A DNA stretch of 64,000 nt from Haloglomus litoreum. Lineage in GTDB: Archaea > Halobacteriota > Halobacteria > Halobacteriales > Haloarculaceae. The notes beneath the pieces were generated by a model. The model had not been told where the DNA came from, did not search any database, and saw only the letters and a list, made by a program, of their open reading frames with translations. Each line of letters begins with the position of its first letter. Position 1 is the stretch's first letter. Where the stretch lies: assembly GCF_029338515.1 (NCBI RefSeq), contig NZ_CP119988.1:1-64000 (forward strand), in the 5' to 3' direction. Positions 35,137-44,301 of this stretch are shown here, piece after piece. Both the position numbers and the translations under genes were made by a program.

Positions 35137-36696
35137 GTGGGGAACGACACACGCACAGGTGGGGAGGAAGCCGCGGTCGGGGAGCTGCTCCCCCCCGAGG
35201 GGGAGCTCCGGGAGGGGATCCTCGAGATCAGTCCCGTCCCCATCGCCATCCTCGATTCCGACCGGAAGGTGGTCCTCGCCAACGACCGGGCGAAGCAGGA
35301 ACTGGGACTCTCGGAGGACGAACTCCTCGGTCTGAGCACGGACGACTCGTCGCTCTCGGCCGTCGACGAGGACGGCGAGCCGGTCGGCGCGGACGAGGGC
35401 ATCACCACCGACATCCTGGAGACGGGGGAGTCGGTTCAGAACCGGGTCTACCGCATCGACATGCCGACCGGGGACGCCATCTGGCTCTCCATCAGCGGGA
35501 CGCCCCTGCTGGACGACGACGGCGCGGTCGAGCACATCGTCCTGGCCTTCGAGAACATCACCGAGCGCAAGGAGCGCGAGCGCCGGTTCGACGCCGTCTT
35601 CAACCACACCTACCAGTTCACGGGCCTGATGGAGCCCGACGGCACGCTCATCGAGGCCAACGAGACCGCGCTCCAGTTCGTCGGTGCCGAGCGCGAGGAG
35701 GTCGTCGGCGTCCACCTCGCGGAGGCACCCTGGATCACCGACGACAACCGTGACCGGGTCCGGGATGCGGTCGACCGGGCCCGCGAGGGGGAGTTCGTCC
35801 GGTTCGAGATGGAGATCAACAGCGCGGGCGACGCCGACACCGTCCCCATCGACTTCTCGCTCAAGCCGTTCACCGACGAGTACGGGGACGTGACCCTGCT
35901 CATCCCCGAGGGGCGGGACATCACGGAGCTGAAGGAACGCGAGCACGAGCTGGCCGAGAAGACCGAGGAGTTAGAGCGCACGGTCGACCGGCTCGAGCGG
36001 ACGAACGCCGAGCTGGAGCAGTTCGCCTACGTCGCCTCGCACGACCTGCAGGAGCCGCTCCGGATGATCTCCAGCTACCTCGACCTGCTGGAGCTGGAGT
36101 ACGAGGACGCGCTCGACGAGGAGGCCCACGAGTACATCGAGTACGCCGTCGACGGGGCCGACCGGATGCGCGAGATGATCGACGACCTGCTGGCGTTCTC
36201 GCGGGTCCAGACCCGGGAGGAGGAGTTCGAGGTCCGTCCGGTCGAGGCGGTGCTGAACGAGGCCCGGGACAACCTCGCGCTGGCCATCGAGGAGGCAGAC
36301 GCCACCATCACGCACGACGACCTCCCGACGATGGCCGTCGACGCCCACCAGCTCCGGCAGCTGTTCCAGAACCTGCTCGACAACGCCATCAGCTACGCCG
36401 GCGACGACCCCCCGCGGGTCCACGTCGGCGCGACCGAACACGACGACCACTGGGAGTTCGCCGTCGCGGACGAGGGTGTCGGCATCCCCGAGGAGGAGCA
36501 GGACCGCATCTTCGACATCTTCATGCGGGGAGCCGGGACCGAGGAGGGCGGCAGCGGCATCGGGCTGGCCATCTGCAAGCGGGTCGTCGAGAACCACGGC
36601 GGGCGCATCTGGGTCGAGTCCGAGGCCGGGGAGGGGACGACCTTCCGGTTCACCCTCGCGAAGGAGCCCGCCGGCAACGGGGGTGTCGCCGCGTGA
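35137..36696 (+). CDS. PAS-domain sensor histidine kinase
   Basis: A soluble sensor kinase of 519 residues with no membrane segments. Two PAS domains (about 25-140 with EISPVPIAILDSDRKVVLAN; about 150-270 with GLMEPDGTLIEANETALQFV) are followed by a coiled-coil linker, a HisKA phosphoacceptor with YVASHDLQEPLRMISSYLDL (about 296-315) and a HATPase with NLLDNAISYA, VADEGVGIPE and GSGIGLAICKRVVENHGG. All catalytic boxes are present. GTG 35137 is chosen because a TATA-like CTTAGGTA (35104-35111) sits 26-33 bases before it; the GTG at 35113 would fall in the promoter. The stop overlaps the GTG of the receiver gene by four bases. Confidence 0.92.
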   Translation: MGNDTRTGGEEAAVGELLPPEGELREGILEISPVPIAILDSDRKVVLANDRAKQELGLSEDELLGLSTDDSSLSAVDEDGEPVGADEGITTDILETGESVQNRVYRIDMPTGDAIWLSISGTPLLDDDGAVEHIVLAFENITERKERERRFDAVFNHTYQFTGLMEPDGTLIEANETALQFVGAEREEVVGVHLAEAPWITDDNRDRVRDAVDRAREGEFVRFEMEINSAGDADTVPIDFSLKPFTDEYGDVTLLIPEGRDITELKEREHELAEKTEELERTVDRLERTNAELEQFAYVASHDLQEPLRMISSYLDLLELEYEDALDEEAHEYIEYAVDGADRMREMIDDLLAFSRVQTREEEFEVRPVEAVLNEARDNLALAIEEADATITHDDLPTMAVDAHQLRQLFQNLLDNAISYAGDDPPRVHVGATEHDDHWEFAVADEGVGIPEEEQDRIFDIFMRGAGTEEGGSGIGLAICKRVVENHGGRIWVESEAGEGTTFRFTLAKEPAGNGGVAA

Positions 36697-37139
36697 CGCC
36701 CGGCGAGCGGGGCAATCCGATCGAGATCCTGCTGGTGGAGGACAACCCCGGCGACGTCCGGCTCACCCGGAAGGCGTTCGAGGACGCCGGGCTCGTCAAC
36801 AACCTCCACGTCGTCAACGACGGCGTGTCGGCCATGGAGTACCTCCGGCAGGAGGGCGAGTACGCCGACTCCGAGCGGCCGGATATGGTGCTGCTGGACC
36901 TGAACCTCCCGCGCAAGAGCGGGGAGGACGTGCTGGCCGACATCAAGCACGACGAGGAGCTCAAGCGCATCCCGGTGGTCATCCTCACCTCCTCCGACGC
37001 CGAGGAGGACATGATCAGGACGTACAACGAGCACGCGAACGCCTACCTCACGAAGCCGGTCGACTTCCAGGGGTTCCTGGACGTCGTGGGCCGGGTCGAG
37101 GGGTTCTGGATCTCCGTCGTCGAGTTCCCCCCTGACTGA
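36693..37139 (+). CDS. Single-domain response regulator (Rcp1-like)
   Basis: A 148-residue stand-alone receiver domain. It has the acidic pair in ILLVEDNPGDVRLTRKAFED (about 11-30), the phosphoacceptor Asp in VLLDLNLPRKSGEDVL (near 68), VVILTSSDAEED with the conserved Thr/Ser, and ANAYLTKPVDF with the conserved Lys. It has no output domain and is like cyanobacterial Rcp1, the partner of phytochrome kinases, so it may pass the phosphate to another protein. GTG 36693 overlaps the kinase stop. It belongs to a three-gene operon with the kinase before it and the receiver-kinase after it (2 bases). Confidence 0.93.
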   Translation: MTPGERGNPIEILLVEDNPGDVRLTRKAFEDAGLVNNLHVVNDGVSAMEYLRQEGEYADSERPDMVLLDLNLPRKSGEDVLADIKHDEELKRIPVVILTSSDAEEDMIRTYNEHANAYLTKPVDFQGFLDVVGRVEGFWISVVEFPPD

Positions 37140-37141
37140 CC

Positions 37142-38302
37142 ATGAGTGGGGGGACGAACCGGGGGCCGGGGGACTCGCCCGCTCCCGACGTGGACCAGGA
37201 CGAGGCGCTCGGCTTCGGCGACCGGCCGCTCCAGGTGCTGCTGGTGGAGGACAACCCCGCCGACGCGAACCTCATCGAGACGCATCTGGACCGGGCGCCC
37301 GGGGGGGAACTCGGGACGGACCTGTCGCTCACGCACGTCGAGCGACTGACCGCGGCGCTCGAACGCCTCGAGTCCGAGCGGTTCGACGTCGTGCTGCTGG
37401 ACCTCGGGCTCCCGGAGAGCACCGGCATCGAGACCCTGGAGCGCGTGCTGGAGGACTTCCCCGGCGTCCCGGTGGTCGTGCTGACCGGGCTCCAGAACCG
37501 CGAGGTCGCCGTCGAGGCCATCCGTGCGGGGGCCCAGGACTACCTCAACAAGAACGAGCACATCGAGGGGCCGATGCTGGCGCGTGCCATCCGGTACGCG
37601 GTCGAGCGGAAGGCCCGCGAGAAACAGCTCGAGCTCCGGACAGAGCGGCTCGGGGAGTTCGCCGAGCTCATCTCCCACGAGCTCCGGAACCCGCTGAGCA
37701 TCGCGACGGGGTACATCCAGCTCGCACGCGACGGCGCGACCGAGCCCGGAGCGGCGCTGGAGGAGGTCGACGACGCCCTCGACCGCATCGACACCCTGGT
37801 CGACAAGCTCCACCAGCTCACCTCGTTGAGCACCGCCGAGGGGGTCGCCCCGGTCGACCTGGACACGACGGTACGCGAGAGCTGGGCGTCGGTCAGCACC
37901 GCCGAGGCAACGCTGAAGCTGTCCGACACCCTGCCGACGGTCGCGGCGAACCCGGACCGCATCCGCTCGCTGTTCGACCAGCTGTTCCGCAACGCCATCG
38001 AGCACGCCGGCGACGACGTGACCGTCGAGGTCGGCTCGCTGCCCTCCGACGACGGCTTCTTCCTGGCCGACGACGGCCCGGGCATCCCGCCCGAGGAGCG
38101 CGGCGACCTGTTCGAGCACGGCTCGACCGGCGGGGCCGACCCGCGCTTCGGCCTCACCATCGTCCGCAACGTCGCCGAGGACCACGGCTGGGAGGTGCGT
38201 GCGCTCGAGAGCGCCTCCGGCGGCGCTCGCTTCGAGATCGCCGGGCTCTCGAACACGCTGACGGAGCTCCGACGGAACGCCGCGGGCATCGGTCGGAACT
38301 GA
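37142..38302 (+). CDS. Receiver-histidine kinase (inverted hybrid)
   Basis: A 386-residue cytoplasmic protein with a receiver domain first and kinase after it. The receiver (about 28-150) has [18 protein letters not shown], the phosphoacceptor in [13 protein letters not shown] and the Lys in DYLNKNEH. The HisKA (about 170-235) has [20 protein letters not shown] and the HATPase (about 275-370) has [31 protein letters not shown] and [15 protein letters not shown]. It could be the receiver of the upstream kinase and then signal onward. It ends the three-gene signalling operon; the final target is not visible. Confidence 0.92.
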   Translation: MSGGTNRGPGDSPAPDVDQDEALGFGDRPLQVLLVEDNPADANLIETHLDRAPGGELGTDLSLTHVERLTAALERLESERFDVVLLDLGLPESTGIETLERVLEDFPGVPVVVLTGLQNREVAVEAIRAGAQDYLNKNEHIEGPMLARAIRYAVERKAREKQLELRTERLGEFAELISHELRNPLSIATGYIQLARDGATEPGAALEEVDDALDRIDTLVDKLHQLTSLSTAEGVAPVDLDTTVRESWASVSTAEATLKLSDTLPTVAANPDRIRSLFDQLFRNAIEHAGDDVTVEVGSLPSDDGFFLADDGPGIPPEERGDLFEHGSTGGADPRFGLTIVRNVAEDHGWEVRALESASGGARFEIAGLSNTLTELRRNAAGIGRN

Positions 38303-38393
38303 CTGCCACCCCACCGCCCCGGGGTGTCCCGCCCGCCGTCGGAACCGAGTGCCGGGGTTCTCCGATTCGCGCCCGCGCACGCGTAGGGGTGAC

Positions 38394-38400
38394 TTTTTAT
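38394..38400 (+). promoter_or_regulatory. TATA box of pcn
   Basis: TTTTTAT lies 24-30 bases before the PCNA ATG at 38424, consistent with a leaderless transcript. Confidence 0.7.
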
Positions 38401-38423
38401 CGGGGGACGCCGAACCCGGCCGC

Positions 38424-39167
38424 ATGTTCAAGGCCATCGTGAACGCGGACACGCTGGAGTCCGCACTGGACTCCGTCAGCGTGCTCGTCGACGAGTGCAA
38501 GATCAACCTCAACGAGGACGGACTGGCCATCCGCGCGGTGGACCCGGCGAACGTGGGGATGGTGGACCTCACGCTGGACGCCGACGCCTTCGAGTCCTAC
38601 GAGACCGACGGCGGCGTCATCGGCGTCAACCTCGCACGCCTGGAGGAGTTCGTGGGGATGGCGGACTCCGGGCAACTGGTGCAGCTCGAACTCGACGAGG
38701 AGACCCGCAAGCTCCACATCCAGATCGAGGGCCTGGAGGGGACGCTCGCGCTCATCGACCCCGACTCCATCCGCCAGGAGCCCGACCTCCCGGACCTGGA
38801 CCTCCCCGCCGAGATCGTCGTCGAGGGCAAGGACATCGACCGCGCGGTCAAGGCCGCCGACATGGTCTCCGACCACATCGCGCTCGGGGTCGACGTCGAC
38901 GAGGACGTCTTCTACGTCGAGGCCGAGGGCGACACCGACGACGTCCACCTCACCCTGACCCGCGAGGACCTCATCGACCTGGAGGCCGGCGAGGCCCGCT
39001 CGCTGTTCTCGCTGGACTACCTCAAGGACATGAACAAGGCCATCCCCAGCGACGCCGAGGTCCGGATGGAACTGGGTGAGGAGTTCCCCGTCAAGATGCA
39101 CTTCGATATCGCGGAAGGGAAGGGTAAAATTACTTACATGCTCGCGCCGCGCATCCAGAGCGACTGA
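38424..39167 (+). CDS. pcn: PCNA, DNA polymerase sliding clamp
   Basis: The ring-shaped processivity clamp that encircles DNA and tethers polymerases, ligase, FEN1 and repair enzymes. The 247-residue product has the two repeated PCNA folds: [20 protein letters not shown] with [20 protein letters not shown] (1-60) and the second from about 125 ([38 protein letters not shown]). The C-terminal [21 protein letters not shown] region supplies the PIP-box binding strand. The length is normal and there is no intein. A freestanding homing endonuclease gene starts 9 bases after its stop. Confidence 0.98.
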   Translation: MFKAIVNADTLESALDSVSVLVDECKINLNEDGLAIRAVDPANVGMVDLTLDADAFESYETDGGVIGVNLARLEEFVGMADSGQLVQLELDEETRKLHIQIEGLEGTLALIDPDSIRQEPDLPDLDLPAEIVVEGKDIDRAVKAADMVSDHIALGVDVDEDVFYVEAEGDTDDVHLTLTREDLIDLEAGEARSLFSLDYLKDMNKAIPSDAEVRMELGEEFPVKMHFDIAEGKGKITYMLAPRIQSD

Positions 39168-39175
39168 ACCGGAGG

Positions 39176-39940
39176 ATGAGCGGGATTTGTCCGTCTTGCG
39201 GTGAGGAGTTCGACAAGCCAGGGCTTCACTGGTCACACGGTACCTGTCCGTATCCAGAGATATCTCCGATTCAGGAGGCCGTCTTCGAGGGGTTGCTGAT
39301 GGGCGATGGATCGATACCGAAACAGAGCGGCGGCAATAGTGCTCTACTCCACCTCCCGATGATCAACCGCCGGTTTCTGGAGTGGATCGACGAGCGTCTC
39401 GGTATCCTCACGACGGGTGTCTCGCTGAAGAAGACCGCTGCGGAACTCGCTAGCAACAACCGTGAGAGCGGGTTCAGTCCGAACGCGAAGGAGGAGCGGT
39501 ACCACGACATGTACACCATCTGGACGCGCACACATCCGTACTTCGAGGACCTGCGGGAACGCTGGTACCCGGATGGCGACAAGCGGTTCCCGGACGATCT
39601 CGAACTGACGCCGCTTCGGGCCAAGCTCTGGTACCTCTGTGACGGCTATCTCGATGTCGGGCAGCACGGCCGTCCCAGAATCGAAATCAAGGCCCGTAAC
39701 GAGGAGAAGCGTGCCGAGTTTCTAACCGGGCTGTTCGAGGACGCGGGTTTCTCCCCGCTGTACAGGCGTCACGAACTCCGGTTCACCTGCGACGAGACGG
39801 AGGAACTGGTCGAGTGGATGGGCGACCCGCTCCCCGGCTTCGAGTACAAGTGGGCGCTCGACTCTCGCGAGCAGTACCACGACCTGAAGCGGCAAGCGTA
39901 CGAGGAACATGCGACGCAGACCATCGAAGTAGAGGACTAA
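39176..39940 (+). CDS. Freestanding LAGLIDADG-type homing endonuclease-like protein
   Basis: A 254-residue protein. The first dodecapeptide-like motif, FEGLLMGDGSIPKQSG (about 38-53), and the second, LWYLCDGYLDVGQ (about 149-161), fit the two LAGLIDADG helices of homing endonucleases; each carries the catalytic Asp. The N terminus has CPSCGEEF, WSHGTCPY, a probable Cys/His zinc knuckle. It is not inside an intein or intron: the upstream PCNA gene is whole. GGAGG is directly before the ATG, unusually tight, and an AT-rich promoter-like patch (39125-39138) overlaps the end of pcn. GC is lower than in its neighbours, in line with a mobile gene. Nuclease activity is inferred. Confidence 0.75.
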   Translation: MSGICPSCGEEFDKPGLHWSHGTCPYPEISPIQEAVFEGLLMGDGSIPKQSGGNSALLHLPMINRRFLEWIDERLGILTTGVSLKKTAAELASNNRESGFSPNAKEERYHDMYTIWTRTHPYFEDLRERWYPDGDKRFPDDLELTPLRAKLWYLCDGYLDVGQHGRPRIEIKARNEEKRAEFLTGLFEDAGFSPLYRRHELRFTCDETEELVEWMGDPLPGFEYKWALDSREQYHDLKRQAYEEHATQTIEVED

Positions 39941-40211
39941 GCCGCCGTCTCTCCGCCGAAATAATCAGATATATTGTATATATCTGATATATATGCAGAA
40001 TTGGCGGAGTATTATCTCATTTGACATTCTAAACTCTCTTCTATTTAGATGCTTAGGGGTGGGTGGAATAGCGAGCGGAGTGACTGTGGGAGCAATCACA
40101 TATCCTGTTATCGACGGAGAATATCTATGGGGCAATGCTGAACCCATAGCGCGAGTCGGTCAGTAGCCAGTTGCCCCCAGACACTTACCGACAGACGGGG
40201 ATGTGGAGATT
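39941..40211. other. AT-rich intergenic region with an inverted repeat
   Basis: The AT-rich stretch 39960-40050 holds a perfect inverted repeat, ATCAGATATA (39964-39973) with TATATCTGAT (39979-39988), and a run of TATATAT after it. It may end the homing endonuclease transcript or be an operator. No gene is supported here; the small open frame on the minus strand (39965-40147) has no coding character. Confidence 0.4.
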
Positions 40212-40601
40212 ATGGCCACCTCAACCAGTATCGGCCTCGGAGGTGAGATGGAGGGGCCGCTACGCTACCTTCTCCTGAGCGGCGGCGTGGGTGTTGGAGT
40301 AATCGTTCTCAGGTCTGTCGGCTACGCAGTCGGTGGCCCGGCCCTCCTGTTCACATCGTGGTTGGCTGTCGTTCTGTTACTGGGCGTGACAGGTGCGCTG
40401 GCGGTCATGGCCAGCAAGGCCGGTGGCGGTGTCTTACTGTCGGTTCTCGTTGTGTTTCTCCCGGTGGCCGCCGAGCGCGAGTTCGACATCGTACTCGGTA
40501 TCGGACACCCGAATCCGGGTGTCCTCTATGGAGCCGCGCTGGCGCTCGCCGTGGCTGTCCCTGTCGGAGTACTCGGGTATCTCATCGGACAGCATTGGTA
40601 G
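40212..40601 (+). CDS. Hydrophobic membrane protein of unknown function
   Basis: A 129-residue protein with four predicted membrane segments (about 19-38, 42-64, 70-87 and 103-125; LLLSGGVGVGVIVLRSVGYA, LFTSWLAVVLLLGVTGALAV). A short polar loop carries EREFDIVLGIGHPNPG. It resembles no family I recognise. The composition is slightly poorer in GC than the surrounding core, in keeping with the adjacent homing endonuclease region. ATG 40212 is used; GTG 40203 in frame is also possible. Confidence 0.5.
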   Translation: MATSTSIGLGGEMEGPLRYLLLSGGVGVGVIVLRSVGYAVGGPALLFTSWLAVVLLLGVTGALAVMASKAGGGVLLSVLVVFLPVAAEREFDIVLGIGHPNPGVLYGAALALAVAVPVGVLGYLIGQHW

Positions 40602-40705
40602 CCCGAAGAAAGCGACGGGAAATGGGCTTCGTCCGTGCTGAACCCATCCTCTGAGCCGGTCACGACGCACATGCCCGATTCCCGTCACGAGTCGGCCGCA
40701 GCGGA

Positions 40706-41347
40706 TCAGACATCCGCGATTCGTGTCTCCCCGGCCCGCGTCGTCTCCCCCGCCTCGACCAGCACCTCGTCCTCGGTCACGCCCGCCGGCAGCAGCACGT
40801 CGGCCCGCGACCCGAAGGAGATGTGGCCGATGCGCTCGCCGCGCGCCAGCGGCTGGCCGGCCTCGACGTACGGGTGGATGCGGCGAGCGAAGGCGCCGGC
40901 GATGAGCGTCACCCGGTAGTCACCGTCGTCCGTGGCCTCGTCCGTGTCCGCCTCGCGGGCGATATCGACGTGGACGCGTTCGTTGTGCTCGGAGTCCTTC
41001 GAGAACGCGAGGCGGTGCCCGCCGTCGATGTGCTCGATGGACGCCACGGTCCCCGGGAGCGGCGCGCGGTTGACGTGGACGTTCGCGGCGTTCATGTAGA
41101 TGCCCACGCGGACGCGGGCGTCGCCGTCGTGTTCCTCGGTGCGGACGACGGAGACGACGCCGTCGGCGGGCGCGACGGCCCCGTCATCGGGCGGTGTCCG
41201 TTCGGGGTCGCGGTGGAACGCGAGGACGGCCCCCGCGAGCAGGAGCGCCAGCGCGACGGCGGCGCGCCGTCCCAGTCGGCGCGCGGTCGCGAGCCCCGCG
41301 AGCGCGGCGGCGACGGCGTAGCGGACGGCTCCCGGTGCGATTCGCAT
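40706..41347 (-). CDS. Phosphatidylserine decarboxylase family protein
   Basis: Decarboxylates phosphatidyl- or archaetidylserine to the ethanolamine lipid. The 213-residue precursor has an N-terminal membrane segment (about 9-45; YAVAAALAGLATARRLG, AVALALLLAGAVLAF), then the catalytic region with VAPADGVVSVVRTEE (about 64-78), the active His in MNAANVHVNRAPLPGT (about 90-105) and the self-cleavage site in ISFGSRADVLLPAG (near 185), where Gly-Ser is cut to give the pyruvoyl group. It is the short, archaeal/Psd-II-like form. The start at 41347 (MRIAPGAVRYA) is favoured over 41377. It stands alone; regulation is unclear. Confidence 0.92.
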   Translation of the reverse strand: MRIAPGAVRYAVAAALAGLATARRLGRRAAVALALLLAGAVLAFHRDPERTPPDDGAVAPADGVVSVVRTEEHDGDARVRVGIYMNAANVHVNRAPLPGTVASIEHIDGGHRLAFSKDSEHNERVHVDIAREADTDEATDDGDYRVTLIAGAFARRIHPYVEAGQPLARGERIGHISFGSRADVLLPAGVTEDEVLVEAGETTRAGETRIADV

Positions 41348-41644
41348 GGACGACGCTGCGGCCCTCGGCCACATCACCGTTCCGACCGCGACCGCGAACC
41401 CCTCCGCTTCCGGTGGAGGTGGCAGGTCCGGACGTGAAATTATGACACGGTAGCCGTCGAATCGGGGCTACCGGGGTGGTACCTGCCGTTGTCGATGTCA
41501 CGATCGACCGGACGGGTCGGAATCTGGACTCGAAACGGGGGGCGACCGGGTCCGGGAGGTCCTCGCCCGGGGGTCACGCGGCGGTCGTGTGGGTCGCTGT
41601 CGGGATACTGCAAGGCCTTAGTACGCGGCCCGTGTGCGCCCCGT
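41348..41644. promoter_or_regulatory. Divergent promoter region between the PSD and CBS genes
   Basis: A TATA-like CTTAGTA (41617-41623) lies 22-28 bases before ATG 41645 of the CBS gene. The frame of the CBS gene stays open through this region, but its translation is not halophile-like. Nothing else is recognised. Confidence 0.45.
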
Positions 41645-42508
41645 ATGAACGTCGCAGACGCCATGACGCCCCGCGAGGAGGTGGTGACGGTGTCCATCCC
41701 CGGTACCCGTGAGGACGCCCTCGAATACCTGCAGGGCGGCGCCTTCTCCTCGATTCCGGTCGTGAAGGAGACCGACGACGGCGAGGAGTTCCGCGGCCTC
41801 GTCACCCGCGAGGCGCTCATCGAACAGCCCGACGAGGACCAGCTCGCGCTGCTGGTCGAGGCGGTCCCGACCGTGACGAGCGATGCCTCCCTGGCCGACG
41901 TGGCGCGACTCGTCCGCGAGACCGGTCACAACCGCGTCCCCGTGGTCGACGACGAACACCTCGCCGGCATCGTCACCGTGACCGACGTGATCCGTGCGCT
42001 GGCCAACGGCGAGATCGCCGGCACGGACGTCGAGGTCGGCCCGCTGGCGACGCCCACGATCAACACCATCTACCGCGAGACGCCGCTCCCGGTCGCGCAG
42101 GCGGAACTCGACTACGCCGACGTGCCCTACGCGGTCGTCCTCGACGACGAGGGCGAGCCGGAGGGGATGCTGACGGAGGTCGACATCATCGAGGTCGCCC
42201 GCGTCGAGGAGGGCGAGGACGACACGGGCGAGTCCATCGCCGACGAGGACGACGACTGGAAGTGGGAGGGCATCAAGGCGACCGGCAACCGCTACATGCC
42301 GACCCGGAACGTCGAGATTCCCGCCGAGCCCGCCCACCAGTTCATGAGCCCGGACCTCGTGACGGTCACGCGCAAGCGGACCGCCCAGGACGCCGCCCAG
42401 CTGCTCATCTCCAACGACATCGAACAGCTCCCGCTGATGACGGCCGACGACATGGTCGGCATCCTCCGGGACGTGGACCTGCTCGCGGCGGTGATCGAGG
42501 ATGAGTGA
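41645..42508 (+). CDS. Four-CBS-domain protein
   Basis: A 287-residue cytoplasmic protein made of two Bateman modules (four CBS repeats). CBS 1 starts MNVADAMTPREEVVTVSIPG; CBS 2 contains ARLVRETGHNRVPVVDDEHL (about 80-100); CBS 3 and 4 contain AQAELDYADVPYAVVLDDEG and LISNDIEQLPLMTADDMVGI. CBS pairs bind adenosine nucleotides and act as energy sensors. No catalytic domain is attached. Its stop overlaps the glycyl-tRNA synthetase start by 8 bases, so the two are co-translated; a link with translation status is possible but unproven. Confidence 0.9.
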   Translation: MNVADAMTPREEVVTVSIPGTREDALEYLQGGAFSSIPVVKETDDGEEFRGLVTREALIEQPDEDQLALLVEAVPTVTSDASLADVARLVRETGHNRVPVVDDEHLAGIVTVTDVIRALANGEIAGTDVEVGPLATPTINTIYRETPLPVAQAELDYADVPYAVVLDDEGEPEGMLTEVDIIEVARVEEGEDDTGESIADEDDDWKWEGIKATGNRYMPTRNVEIPAEPAHQFMSPDLVTVTRKRTAQDAAQLLISNDIEQLPLMTADDMVGILRDVDLLAAVIEDE

Positions 42509-44297
42509 GGGCGAGGACGCGTCCCGCTCGGACGGCGGCGATATCGAGCCGGTCCCGGCCGACGAGGAGCTGGAGACGGTCGCCGAACTGGCGAAGCGGC
42601 GGGGCTTCTTCTTCCCCGCCTCCCGTGCGTACGGCGGCGTCGCCGGCTTCTACACGTACGGTCCGGAGGGCGCCGCGCTCAAGCGCAACGTCGAGGACGC
42701 CTGGCGCGACCTGTTCGTGACCCAGGAGGGCCACATGGAGATCGCTGCGCCGGACGTGATGCCCGAGCCCGTCTTCGAGGCGTCGGGCCACCTCGACGGC
42801 TTCGACGACATGATCATCGAGTGCCCCGAGTGTGGCACCAACCACCGGGCCGACCACCTCGTCGAGGACGCCACCGGCATCGAGGAGGCCGAGTCCCTGC
42901 CGATCCCCGAGATCGAGGAGCTCATCGCGGAGTACGACCTCGACTGCACCACGTGTGGCGCGTCGCTGACCGACGTGCCGGTCGAGGATTTCAACCTGAT
43001 GTTCGAGACGAACATCGGCCCCGGGAGCTCGAAGCCGGGCTACCTCCGCCCGGAGACCGCCCAGGGCATCTTCGTGGAGTTCCCGCAGCTCAAACAGTAC
43101 GCCCGCAACCAGCTCCCGTTCGGCGTCGCACAGGTCGGTACCGCGTGGCGCAACGAGATCTCCCCGCGCCGCGCCCTCGTGCGGGTCCGGGAGTTCACGC
43201 AGGCCGAACTGGAGCACTTCGTCGACCCCGACGAGGACGAGCCGCCGCTCGAACGCGTCGCGGACGTCGAACTGACGCTGTATCCCGCCGACGAGCAGGA
43301 GGCCGAGGACGGCGACTACGTCGAGTGCACGGTCCGGGAGGCCGTCGACGAGAACATCGTCGCTTCGGACTGGGTGGCCTACTACCTGGGCCTCTCGCAG
43401 GACTGGTACGAGCGCGTCGGCGTCGACATGGACCGATTCAGGTACCGCCAGCACCTCTCCGGCGAACTCGCCCACTACGCCGCGGACTGCTGGGACGCCG
43501 AGGCCGAACTCGGCGGCGACTGGGTGGAGATCACGGGATTCGCCTACCGCTCGGACTACGACCTCTCGAAGCACGGCGCCCACTCCGACGAGGACTTCAC
43601 GCTGTTCAAGCAGTACGACGAACCGAAGACCGTCGAGCGCGCGACCGTCGACCCCGACATGTCCGTCCTCGGCCCGGAGTTCGGCGGCGACGCCGGCGCC
43701 GTGCAGGACGCGCTCAACGACCTCGTCGAGCGCGACCCCGAGGCCTTCGACGGCGAGACCGTCACCGTGGAGGTCGACGGCGAGTCCTACGAGGTCGACG
43801 TCGAGCACACCAACTTCGCCCGCGAGGAGGTCACGGAGTCGGGCGAGCACATCACACCCCACGTCGTCGAGCCGTCGTTCGGTATCGGTCGCATCGTCTA
43901 CACCGTCCTCACGCACGCGTACGACCGCGACCTCGTGGACGGCGAGGAGCGCGCGTTCCTCGACCTGCCGCCCGAGGTGGCGCCGACCACCGTCGGCGTC
44001 TTCCCGCTGATGGACAAGGACGGGCTCGGCGAGCGTGCCCGCGAGGTCGAGGCGGACCTGCGGCGGGCCGGCTTCGCCGTCGCCTACGACGACTCCGGCA
44101 ACATCGGTCGGCGCTACCGCCGGCAGGACGAGGTCGGCACGCCGTACTGCGTCACGGTCGACTACGAGTCGCTGGAGGACGACACCGTCACGGTCCGCGA
44201 GCGCGACTCGACCGAGCAGGCCCGCGTCGACATCGACGACCTGCCCGTGACCCTGGCCGCCCTCCGAACCGGGAGCACCGATATCACCGAGCTGTAG
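42501..44297 (+). CDS. glyS: Glycyl-tRNA synthetase
   Basis: Charges tRNA-Gly. The 598-residue product is the archaeal/eukaryotic class II alpha2 type. Motif 1 region GPEGAALKRNVEDAWRDLFV (about 52-72), a zinc-like CPECGTNH (about 110) with CTTCGASL (about 150), motif 2 VGTAWRNEISPRRALVRVRE (about 213-232) and motif 3 HVVEPSFGIGRIVYTVL (about 455) are all present. The C-terminal anticodon-binding domain (about 490-598) has TVGVFPLMDKDGLGERAREV. A dolichol-kinase-like gene starts 4 bases after the stop. Confidence 0.97.
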   Translation: MSEGEDASRSDGGDIEPVPADEELETVAELAKRRGFFFPASRAYGGVAGFYTYGPEGAALKRNVEDAWRDLFVTQEGHMEIAAPDVMPEPVFEASGHLDGFDDMIIECPECGTNHRADHLVEDATGIEEAESLPIPEIEELIAEYDLDCTTCGASLTDVPVEDFNLMFETNIGPGSSKPGYLRPETAQGIFVEFPQLKQYARNQLPFGVAQVGTAWRNEISPRRALVRVREFTQAELEHFVDPDEDEPPLERVADVELTLYPADEQEAEDGDYVECTVREAVDENIVASDWVAYYLGLSQDWYERVGVDMDRFRYRQHLSGELAHYAADCWDAEAELGGDWVEITGFAYRSDYDLSKHGAHSDEDFTLFKQYDEPKTVERATVDPDMSVLGPEFGGDAGAVQDALNDLVERDPEAFDGETVTVEVDGESYEVDVEHTNFAREEVTESGEHITPHVVEPSFGIGRIVYTVLTHAYDRDLVDGEERAFLDLPPEVAPTTVGVFPLMDKDGLGERAREVEADLRRAGFAVAYDDSGNIGRRYRRQDEVGTPYCVTVDYESLEDDTVTVRERDSTEQARVDIDDLPVTLAALRTGSTDITEL

Positions 44298-44301
44298 GCC
44301 G

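Noticed and set aside
38424-39167. Intein in PCNA suspected because of the adjacent LAGLIDADG gene
   Set aside because: The PCNA reading frame is continuous, of normal length, and the endonuclease has its own start after the stop.
41489-41644. N-terminal extension of the CBS protein from ATG 41489
   Set aside because: The extension is Arg/Gly-rich with no domain, and a TATA box at 41617 supports the later start.
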